A stretch of DNA of 53,544 nt from NCBI GenBank assembly GCA_002731275.1, contig PCBK01000136.1:1-53544 (forward strand), given 5' to 3'. Each line of letters opens with the position of its first letter. Positions within the stretch are counted from its first letter, which is position 1. The position numbers and the translations under genes were made by a program. The notes under the pieces were generated by a model. That model was not told the origin of the DNA. It saw nothing but the letters and a program-made list of their open reading frames with translations, and did not search any database. This DNA comes from Deltaproteobacteria bacterium. GTDB lineage: Bacteria > Myxococcota_C > UBA6777. Positions 1 to 7,278 of this stretch are shown here, in pieces.

Positions 1-735
1 AGAGGAAGGGGGAAGGCCGGAGGCCAGGGGGATGGAGAGGTTTGTTGAAGGGGTGGTTGCAAAGTGAATGAAGCAAATGACAACCGCATATATTAACCGA
101 GCAATCGAGCGTTTGAAGGATACTGCTTGCAGTATCCGTATTGCCCTGAGGGATTGTAACCGTATGTTCGGGTGCACTTTGCGAAGACACAAGTGCAACT
201 GCCCCTGGATCAGAATTCGAGTTTCCCCCGCAAATACGGCATAAATGCTCCCCTTTCCTTCTCCGAAGGTCGGAGAGGAAGGGGGAAGGCCAAAGGCCAG
301 GGGGATGGAGAGGTTTGTAGAAGGGGTGGTTGCAAAGTGCATGAAGCAAATGACAACCGCATATGTAACCCGAGCAATCGAGCGTTAGGAGGATGTCGCT
401 TGCGACATACGTATTGCCATGAGGGATTGTAGCGTACATTCGGGTGCATTTTGCGAGAGCACAAGTGCAACTGCGCCTGGATCAGAATTCGAGTTTCCCC
501 CGTGTATACGGTATAATCACTCCCCCTTCCTCTTCCAGAGGATGGAGAGGTTTGTAGAAGGGGTGGTTGCAAAGTGCATGAAGCAAATGACAACCGCACA
601 TGTTCCCCGAGCAATCGAGCGTTAGGAGGATGTCGCTTGCGACATACGTATTGCCATGAGGGATTATAACCGTATGTTCGGGTGCACTTTGCGAAGACAC
701 AAGTGCAACTGCCCCTGGATCAAACAGGCCCCTGG
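1..735. repeat. Tandem array of a structured non-coding repeat (about three copies)
   Basis: Three imperfect head-to-tail copies begin at the same motif GATGGAGAGG at 31, 304 and 541, giving periods of 273 and 237 bases. The array enters from the left edge, because 1-30 match 274-303. Copy 3 fades near 722 beside a short duplication of CCCCTGGATCAAA. Each copy holds a CTTG-loop hairpin, a second hairpin built on TGCACTT/AAGTGCA, and one copy has a purine/pyrimidine inverted repeat (CCCCTTTCC against GGAAGGGGG). Reading frames run through it on both strands, but they look low-complexity and change between copies, so I regard it as non-coding. It resembles the MITE-like or REP-like intergenic repeats common in this group; no transposase is visible. 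Confidence 0.8.
118..137 (+). repeat. CTTG-tetraloop hairpin of repeat copy 1
   Basis: GGATACTG-CTTG-CAGTATCC forms an 8-bp stem with a CTTG loop closed by G-C, a known stable tetraloop class. Copies 2 (393-408) and 3 (630-645) have ATGTCG-CTTG-CGACAT at the aligned position. Three consecutive pairs differ on both sides between copy 1 and copies 2 and 3, so pairing is kept while sequence changes. Confidence 0.75.
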
Positions 736-748
736 ATCAAATCAGCTT

Positions 749-1414
749 TTAATCGGTATGTGGTTTGAAGACAGCGAGTCCCCAGGAGAGAGCGGACATT
801 TGTTTCGATTCGACCTGACAAGAGAGCGCCTCAAAGCGCCCCACTGCATCTTCGACACGCCAGAAGAATTCATCTCGAATATCTGCTGCGACATCTTGTT
901 GGGCTTGCGCTTCATACGTCTGGATCGCATCCAACTCAGCCTCTTCGTTGAGGAACATCAGATCCCCAAAGACAGCACGACCACCGGGGCGCAAACATTT
1001 GGCCACAAAACCAAAGAGGTGCGCCTTCTCGTCTTCTGTCAGGTGATGGACAGTGTAGGTGCTGACGATAACATCGAATCGTTTATGTGTCGTGGAGAGA
1101 AAACTCAGGATGTCCGCTTCGTAGTATTCGACGGATTGGAAACGGTCGAGTTTTTGTTGGGCAATCTTGATCATCTGCCGTGAGACGTCGACACACGTCA
1201 ATGTGTGGAATGTGTGAATACGTGAGGACAAGTTCCCGGTCCCAACACCGAGATCGAGGACATCATCTGTCTCGCGAATAGCAGCCTTGTCGATCACCCA
1301 CTGCAATGTGGCCTCGTAGCCAGCTCTGATGGGGTGTGTCTCATGCTGTACGCTTTGGTCATAGGACGCTGCGTAGGGGTCGTGGTTAAACTTTGCACTA
1401 TGTGTACTTTTCAT
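749..1414 (-). CDS. Class I SAM-dependent methyltransferase (YrrT-like)
   Basis: A 221-residue soluble Rossmann-fold methyltransferase. Motif I is the glycine loop DLGVGTGNLSSRI near residue 54, followed by an acidic residue in the CVDVS strand and a motif IV region DVIVSTYTVHHLT. The opening FNHDPYAASYDQSV and the spacing resemble the YrrT group of putative AdoMet methyltransferases (about 210 residues), whose substrate is not settled. I start it at the ATG at 1414, which has an AGAGG ribosome site nine bases upstream; the frame also allows a TTG one codon earlier. It is monocistronic, with the repeat array beyond its 3' end. The methyltransferase call is firm; the substrate is unknown. Confidence 0.85.
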   Translation of the reverse strand: MKSTHSAKFNHDPYAASYDQSVQHETHPIRAGYEATLQWVIDKAAIRETDDVLDLGVGTGNLSSRIHTFHTLTCVDVSRQMIKIAQQKLDRFQSVEYYEADILSFLSTTHKRFDVIVSTYTVHHLTEDEKAHLFGFVAKCLRPGGRAVFGDLMFLNEEAELDAIQTYEAQAQQDVAADIRDEFFWRVEDAVGRFEALSCQVESKQMSALSWGLAVFKPHTD

Positions 1415-1633
1415 CAATGGAAACCTCTATATGGAAAGAGTGTCCAGATACGGACACTTGCATCTCAACTTCATGAGAGCTGCATCAATATAATCATCAT
1501 CCCCTAAAAGAGCAATGCACCCCCAGATATTTCACACACTTGCTACAAACGTTGTGTCACCAAATCATGAGGATGAGTAGAGTTATACGTATGCACACAA
1601 CAAATAGTTCGACATACAAAAAATGTCCGCGCC

Positions 1634-3115
1634 TCAAGAGGATGATGGATATAGACCAGCATCAAGTGCGTAGATGTGCCCTTGCAGAGGCTCCTTCTTC
1701 GCCCTCCTCTCTACATTTTGAGACGCACACTCCCGAAGTCTCGACAACCACTCCACCTCAGTCGCATCTTCAGAGAGGTCTATATCTGTATGTTCTTCGA
1801 CGAGACGTTTGAGCCACTGACGACAGAGCTGAGGCTTCCAGATCGAGACATTCATCTCGGTGTGATTGGCATGCATACTGATATCGACGAGATTGGCTGA
1901 ACCACATGTCGCCCACTGACCATCAACAATACAGATCTTGGCGTGGACGTAAATCTCGGCATATGGACGTGACGCAGGCCAGGAAGGTCGATAGATCGAC
2001 AGCGCCGCAAAAGTAAACAACTCGCTCTGCGCCAATCGTCCTAACGCTTCAAACTCCGGGAGATAACGTGGTGGCCGCACATTCTCCCCTCGTTCCAATC
2101 CGGCTCTGTAGGCAAGCACCCGCTTGTGCTCGGCATAAATGGCATCCATAGGCTGAGAAGGCACAACATACACCACATGAACACCCCTCTCTATCGCTGC
2201 CTCAAGTGCTTCGAGGAGCTTGTGTTCACCGGGATGCTGATTTTCGATATAGATACTGTGTTGGGCATGTTGGAGCGCCAAAAGATACTGCGCCCATATA
2301 CTCGTCTCACCTTCGCGCACATCGATCGAATCATATGATTGAAGCGCCTGATACAGCCCTGGCTTGAGTGTCTGCGAGAGCTGTACACGACAATCCGTCA
2401 TCACATCCTCTTCATAGACCCACAAAGAGGACGCCTTCTTCGGCCTATCTGTCATCTCGGATGGAGGAAGTGGCCATGAGAGGTCTTCATTGCGGTCAGC
2501 ATCAGGCCAATGCAGTGGAGCAGTTGGATCCACACCAATCTGATTCCATCTCATGACAAATGTATGTGTCACATCGGAAACAACGGGACCATGTAACTCG
2601 ACACAGATGTCGTGTTTGCTGTTGATTTGATGAAGGTGTGCAGGTGTATCGAGGGTGGTATTCCCCCACACCATCCCACCAACGAACCCGATCTCATCGG
2701 GGGTCCCAGCATCGACCAACCAGAACTTTTGGTGATGACAATGTTGGACGTCTTCTGCCGAGCTGTCCCAGCGAGCCTTCCAGAGGGCATTGCGTCGACG
2801 AAGGAAGGCAAGGTCTTCCCCATCTCCCAAAAACAGATGGCTGGTGTTAAAGAAGTGCGGATTGCGCCAGAACAATACGCGCACATCGATACCTTTGGCG
2901 TGTAATGTGTCGAGTGTGTCCCAGAGAGTCTGTCCATTTGGGAAGGTGAAGTCCCTGTGAAGGAAGGAGATGAGGAACCAAACACGTGAGCGGGCTTGCA
3001 TGAAGGCCTCATGCAGACGCTCGTAAAAAGGAACACCATCGACCCAGGGGTGGACGACGTTCTTTTCGCGTACAGGGTACAGGCAACGATCTTGTGATAC
3101 TGGTGGGATCGACAT
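1634..3115 (-). CDS. Phospholipase D-like / cardiolipin synthase-like protein
   Basis: About 493 residues with two PLD-family HKD motifs. The first is HHQKFWLVDA followed by GFVGG; the second is HAKICIVDGQWATCGSAN in the C-terminal third. This is the bilobal, two-motif arrangement of cardiolipin synthases and related phosphatidyltransferases or phospholipases. No signal peptide or N-terminal membrane helices are visible, unlike classical ClsA, so it is closer to ClsB/YbhO-type or uncharacterised PLD proteins. The frame opens at a TTG at 3136, but the ATG at 3115 is preceded by AAAGGAG at good spacing and is the likely start. Function as a lipid-head-group transferase or phospholipase is inferred from the family. 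Confidence 0.85.
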   Translation of the reverse strand: MSIPPVSQDRCLYPVREKNVVHPWVDGVPFYERLHEAFMQARSRVWFLISFLHRDFTFPNGQTLWDTLDTLHAKGIDVRVLFWRNPHFFNTSHLFLGDGEDLAFLRRRNALWKARWDSSAEDVQHCHHQKFWLVDAGTPDEIGFVGGMVWGNTTLDTPAHLHQINSKHDICVELHGPVVSDVTHTFVMRWNQIGVDPTAPLHWPDADRNEDLSWPLPPSEMTDRPKKASSLWVYEEDVMTDCRVQLSQTLKPGLYQALQSYDSIDVREGETSIWAQYLLALQHAQHSIYIENQHPGEHKLLEALEAAIERGVHVVYVVPSQPMDAIYAEHKRVLAYRAGLERGENVRPPRYLPEFEALGRLAQSELFTFAALSIYRPSWPASRPYAEIYVHAKICIVDGQWATCGSANLVDISMHANHTEMNVSIWKPQLCRQWLKRLVEEHTDIDLSEDATEVEWLSRLRECASQNVERRAKKEPLQGHIYALDAGLYPSSS

Positions 3116-3317
3116 GAGCACTCCTTTGGTCTCCAAACATCAGCAAAAGCATACCACAAACGACGAAACAAACACATCTCAGAGTGCCTCCAATCGCCTG
3201 TTGAGCAAGAGTATTTCTTGACTGTTTTCCGTGGCCTCTGCTAACGTCGATCCATGACGTTTATTTGCAGCATCCTATAACAAACGCATGGTGTCCTTTT
3301 CGTGCAGGACGAAATCA

Positions 3318-5312
3318 ATGACCTCTTTCAAAAAGATGCTCCTGGGAGCCACAGGGATCGCGCTCATCGCATCAGGCGCCTACATCTTCGCGAGACCTCC
3401 TCAGAAGACCCCTCCCAAAACACACTTTACCCTACAATTACTCCACGCATCCGACATGGAGAGTGACTTAAGTGCGCTTGAGAGCGCCCCCTACATGTCT
3501 CAACTCCTCGCGGGCTTTAAGGGCCGAATGCCTGAGAATACGGTCATTGTCTCCGCTGGCGACAATTACGTCCCTGGTCCCTTCTACCAAGCCAGCGCGC
3601 ACAACTCGATGAAGGCGCTGCTTGGACGTACAGGGCGCGGTCGAGCTGACATCTCCATGCTCAACGCAATGGGATTTCAGGTCTCCTCCTTTGGCAACCA
3701 CGAGTTCGACGAAGGCCCCAAATTCTTTGCCTCACTCCTCGGCAAAGACGCAAAGCGTGGCAAAGTCTATCCAGGCGCAGCCTTCCCTTATTTGTGTGCA
3801 AACATCGACTTTCGGACGGAGAAAACCCTCACGAAGTTCGTCACAAAAGACCTCCAAGAAGCCTCCAACATACGAGGTCGCATCGCCAAAAGCGCGATCA
3901 TCACACTCCCCAAGACACGCATCGGGTTTGTCGGCGCCATCACACCTGCGCTCGCCCAGATCTCCAAGCCCGGCGCCGCAAGTATCTTCCCCAAACGCCC
4001 AGATAACGAAGACGCGCTGGTCACATTGATCCAACGCGCAGTCGATGGACTCACCCAAAAAGGGATCGACAAGATCGTCCTCCTCTCACACATGCAGGAT
4101 CTTCAGGTCGAACGTAGACTCGCCAGAAAGCTCAAGAATGTCGACATCATCGTAGGTGGCGGTTCAGACTCAATCCTCGCAGACAAAACAGACCGCTTGA
4201 TCAAGGGCGACAAAGCCATCGACAGCTATCCCATCTGGGAGACCTCCGCATCAGGCCAACCGACAGCCGTCCTCAGCACGGATGGACAGTACCGTTATGT
4301 AGGACGTCTCGTGATCGGCTTCGACGAAAAAGGGGTCTTACTCAAACACACCTACCAACCCGAAGAGAGTGGCGCGTACCCGACAGATTCACAATGTGCG
4401 ACGGACATCGGCGCTCCACCGCCAAACAAAAAAGTACAGGCGCTCGTAGACGGTATCCGCCGGCTGTTTGTGAAAAAAGACGGCAATACATTTGGTCGCT
4501 CAAATGTCTATCTCAACGGCATGAGACTCGGTGTCCGCCACCAAGAGACCAACCTCGGCAATCTCACAACAGACGCCAATCTCTACGTCGCCCGACTCGC
4601 CGAACCAACAGTCCACCTCTCCTTCAAGAATGGCGGCGCGATCCGTAGCGCCATTGGAGCCGTACAGGGCGACACGATCGACACGAGCAAGCCCAGACAT
4701 CTCCCCCCTCCCGCCAACCCACTCACAGGCAAAAAAGAAGGACAGATCTCACAGCTCGACATCGAAAACGCGCTCAAGTTTAACAACCGCCTGATCCTGC
4801 TGACACTCACGGCCACACAGCTCAAACAAATCGTCGAACACGGCATCGCCAAGTGGCACCCAAGATACACACCGGGCTCCTTCCCACAGATCTCGGGCTT
4901 CTCCTTTAGCTTTGATCCCAAGCGACCTGCCGGGCAACGTGTCCGCTCACTGCGTGTCGACGCCTTCGACAAACAACCAGCCGACACCATCGTCAAAAAT
5001 GGAGCGCTTGTTGGTTCACCTACGCGTACTTTTCGGGTCGTCACACTTCAATACTTGTTCAAGGGTGGGGACAATTACCCTTTCCCAAAATACGACAAAG
5101 AAAAGCTCAACCCCGTCCTGCTCTCCAATGTCCTCAAAGACAAACCTGGAAAAGCCACCTTCTCCGCACCAGGACGTGAGCAAGACGCCCTCGCCGAATA
5201 TCTCTTCGCGATGTACAACAAGACCCCCTTTGACCAGCAAGATACTCCACCAGAGCGTGATACACGCATCCAAAACCTCCTCAAACGCAAAGACACTGTC
5301 ATCCCCAAATGA
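3318..5312 (+). CDS. Exported 5'-nucleotidase / metallophosphoesterase
   Basis: About 664 residues. An N-terminal Lys then hydrophobic segment (MTSFKKM followed by LGATGIALIASGAYIF) is a signal peptide or anchor, so the enzyme acts outside the cytoplasm. The calcineurin-like metal site is visible: LLHASDMESD, SAGDNY, FGNHEFDEGP and LLSHMQ. The first block has Glu where UshA has His, as in the 'ASDxE' subgroup of bacterial nucleotidases. The 5'-nucleotidase C-terminal domain follows from about residue 390, with FKNGGAIRSAI. It probably hydrolyses extracellular nucleotides or related phosphate esters. The ATG at 3318 is chosen because AGGA lies eight bases upstream; the ATG at 3288 has no such site. 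Its stop overlaps the next start. Confidence 0.88.
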   Translation: MTSFKKMLLGATGIALIASGAYIFARPPQKTPPKTHFTLQLLHASDMESDLSALESAPYMSQLLAGFKGRMPENTVIVSAGDNYVPGPFYQASAHNSMKALLGRTGRGRADISMLNAMGFQVSSFGNHEFDEGPKFFASLLGKDAKRGKVYPGAAFPYLCANIDFRTEKTLTKFVTKDLQEASNIRGRIAKSAIITLPKTRIGFVGAITPALAQISKPGAASIFPKRPDNEDALVTLIQRAVDGLTQKGIDKIVLLSHMQDLQVERRLARKLKNVDIIVGGGSDSILADKTDRLIKGDKAIDSYPIWETSASGQPTAVLSTDGQYRYVGRLVIGFDEKGVLLKHTYQPEESGAYPTDSQCATDIGAPPPNKKVQALVDGIRRLFVKKDGNTFGRSNVYLNGMRLGVRHQETNLGNLTTDANLYVARLAEPTVHLSFKNGGAIRSAIGAVQGDTIDTSKPRHLPPPANPLTGKKEGQISQLDIENALKFNNRLILLTLTATQLKQIVEHGIAKWHPRYTPGSFPQISGFSFSFDPKRPAGQRVRSLRVDAFDKQPADTIVKNGALVGSPTRTFRVVTLQYLFKGGDNYPFPKYDKEKLNPVLLSNVLKDKPGKATFSAPGREQDALAEYLFAMYNKTPFDQQDTPPERDTRIQNLLKRKDTVIPK

Positions 5313-6052
5313 GCCAGGACACCCCACTCAAGCGCATGAAGCTCACATATACACACGCCCTCTGGCTGCTGTACGCTTGTGAAGAGCATCCAACGCTTCA
5401 AGTCGAGCTTCGACAAACGACGCCACAATTACGCCTCCTGGACGCCGAACAACAATTACTCGCAGAGGCCCATCTTCCCTGGGTGTTTCCTCCTGTACAC
5501 TACACAGACAATCAAGCGGTGTACTCTCCTCTTCCGACCCTGGAGTCCTTCTCACAGTATGTCGAACGACTGCCACAGGGGATCCCCCCTCACATCATCT
5601 TGTTGATCCAGGCAGGGAATGCTGCGCTCGGATATATCGAAGATGGCGACATCCTCCACCACAAAGTGATTCGGAAGTACATGGTGCGCAAAAAGCAGGG
5701 AAAAGCCCAGGTTACCCACCTCAATCAAAAGGGCAAATCGAGGCTTGGTTCACGAATAAGATTGGCCAACACAAAGGCATTTTTTGAAGAGATCCACGAT
5801 AAACTCGTGGAGTGGGATGTCGTCGACAACGCAGACATCATCCTCTACAGTTGCCCGACGAAGCTGTGGAGTCTGCTGTACGATGCGAAGACGACACTCG
5901 CGTGGCAGCGAGAGGACCCACGACTGCAAAAAATCCCAACGCACGTACACACGCCAAACTTCGATGAATTACAGCGGATCCAGACACTCTCCACACAAGC
6001 CACACTGGACATCTATACACCTGCACTCTACGATATGCTCCCGGATCTTTGA
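5309..6052 (+). CDS. VLRF1 (Vms1/ANKZF1-type) peptidyl-tRNA release factor-like protein
   Basis: A 247-residue soluble protein. Its middle reads like the eRF1-like VLRF1 domain of Vms1/ANKZF1: an AGNAALGYIEDG strand pair, then HKVIRKYMVRKKQGKAQ, GKSRLGSRIRLANTKAFFEEI, and an ILYSCPTKLWSLL strand. The R-x-Y-x-V-R-x-K-Q-G-x-A-Q signature and the following Ser/Gly-Arg-rich block match what is known of that family. Eukaryotic members hydrolyse peptidyl-tRNA on stalled 60S subunits, and bacterial VLRF1 versions have been noted by comparative genomics. A ribosome-rescue role here is inference. It overlaps the nucleotidase stop by four bases (ATGA), so translation is probably coupled; no strong ribosome site is visible. 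Confidence 0.72.
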   Translation: MSQDTPLKRMKLTYTHALWLLYACEEHPTLQVELRQTTPQLRLLDAEQQLLAEAHLPWVFPPVHYTDNQAVYSPLPTLESFSQYVERLPQGIPPHIILLIQAGNAALGYIEDGDILHHKVIRKYMVRKKQGKAQVTHLNQKGKSRLGSRIRLANTKAFFEEIHDKLVEWDVVDNADIILYSCPTKLWSLLYDAKTTLAWQREDPRLQKIPTHVHTPNFDELQRIQTLSTQATLDIYTPALYDMLPDL

Positions 6053-6098
6053 GCGGTATAAGGTCGCTGGCAAAACAAGCAAGAAAAAGGAGTAGACG

Positions 6099-6980
6099 AT
6101 GCGTATCGGCGCACAGATGAGCACATCAGGGGGCTTACATAAAGCATTCCAAAGAGGCGAAGAGGTCGGCTGTGAGACGATCATGATCTTCACAAAGAGC
6201 AACCGACAGTGGCGGGCCAAAGAGATCACACAGAAGGATATCGAAGCCTACGAAGACGCACAATCCACACACACACAGATCACGCCCGTCTCCGTCCACG
6301 CGAGCTACCTGATCAATCTCGCGTCACCAGACAAAGAGTTGTTTGACAAGTCGTACGCCGCGCTCAAAGTTGAAGTCGAACGAGCAGGTCTGTTGGGTAT
6401 TCCACACCTGACCTTCCACCCTGGAAATGCCGTCGATGGAGATGAAGAAGCTGGCCTCAAACGTATCGCCAAAGGCCTGAAGAAGCTGATCAAGGAGACC
6501 AAAAAGACAGCCCCTCACACACACATCTGTATCGAGACGATGCCTGGACAGGGCAGCCAGCTAGGGTACAAGTTTGAACACATCGCGACAATGCTCGACA
6601 AAGCAGGTGGCGATGAGAGGTTGGCGGTTTGTCTCGACACCTGTCATATCTTCTCGGCAGGCTATGATATACGCACAGAGGATGGATACCTCCAGACGAT
6701 GAAGGCGTTTGATGACATCGTCGGATTAGAGCGAATCAAATGTTTTCACTTCAACGACAGTAAGCACGACTTAGGGAGTCGAAAAGACCGTCACGAACAT
6801 ATTGGACAGGGGTATATTGGGGAGACGTGTTTTGCCTGCTTCTTACAAGACCCACAATGGGCGTCACATCCGGCTCATTTAGAGACCCCCAAGCGCCGCA
6901 AAACAGATGACGGCGAGTCGATCGAGATGGACCCCGTCAACCTGGAGACATTGCGCCGCCTACAGGAAGAGATGCCATAG
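6099..6980 (+). CDS. nfo: Deoxyribonuclease IV (AP endonuclease)
   Basis: 293 residues, near the usual 280-285 for EndoIV. The opening MRIGAQMSTSGGLHKAF is typical. Zinc-ligand blocks are seen in order: VHASYLINLAS, FHPGN, CIETMPGQG, CLDTCHIFSAGYD, and HFNDSKHDLGSRKDRHEHIGQG. The enzyme cleaves abasic sites and 3'-blocked ends in base excision repair in the cytoplasm. The ribosome site AAAAGGAG lies six bases before the ATG. It follows the VLRF1-like gene by 46 bases on the same strand and may share its transcript. A dispersed repeat begins directly after the stop codon. Confidence 0.96.
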   Translation: MRIGAQMSTSGGLHKAFQRGEEVGCETIMIFTKSNRQWRAKEITQKDIEAYEDAQSTHTQITPVSVHASYLINLASPDKELFDKSYAALKVEVERAGLLGIPHLTFHPGNAVDGDEEAGLKRIAKGLKKLIKETKKTAPHTHICIETMPGQGSQLGYKFEHIATMLDKAGGDERLAVCLDTCHIFSAGYDIRTEDGYLQTMKAFDDIVGLERIKCFHFNDSKHDLGSRKDRHEHIGQGYIGETCFACFLQDPQWASHPAHLETPKRRKTDDGESIEMDPVNLETLRRLQEEMP

Positions 6981-7272
6981 CCGAAGTGGTCCTCCCGCGG
7001 AGTAAGCGCATGAGCATGATGTTGCATTTTCCCCGTAGGGTCGGTCCTTGTGTCCGACATCGATGTTGTATGTCTTTTTCACAAAAAAGGATGCGCATGA
7101 ATGTGGTGTTGCATTTCCTCGGTAGAGTCGATCCTTGTGTCAGACCTTGACATTATATACCCCGAAAGAGTTGGTCCTTGCGTCCGACCTTGATGTTTCA
7201 TTTCCCCGGTAGGGTCGGGCCTTGTGTCCGACCTCGATATTGTATGTCCTTTTCGCAAAAAAGGATGCGGAA
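6981..7272. repeat. Degenerate tandem repeats between convergent genes; related copy near the 23S-like gene
   Basis: Four diverged units share a core like CCCCGTAGGGTCGGTCC...GTCCGAC...ATGTTGTATG, near 7021-7080, 7107-7160, 7161-7200 and 7201-7260. Units 1 and 4 end with TTTT(T)C(A/G)CAAAAAAGGATGCG. Most units contain a GGTCGG/CCGAC inverted repeat that could form a hairpin. About 100 bases from 6981 to 7080 align with 43581-43683, upstream of the 23S-like gene. The block lies between the convergent nfo and 7279 genes, so it could serve as a bidirectional 3' structure. No coding sequence is supported. Confidence 0.75.
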
Positions 7273-7278
7273 AAAACC

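Noticed and set aside
1-735. CRISPR array
   Set aside because: The repeats are 240-270 bases long with diverged copies, not short identical repeats with unique spacers, and no cas genes are nearby.
656-1183. 175-codon frame on the plus strand opposite the methyltransferase
   Set aside because: It is antisense to a clear methyltransferase with all motifs. The frame is a shadow.
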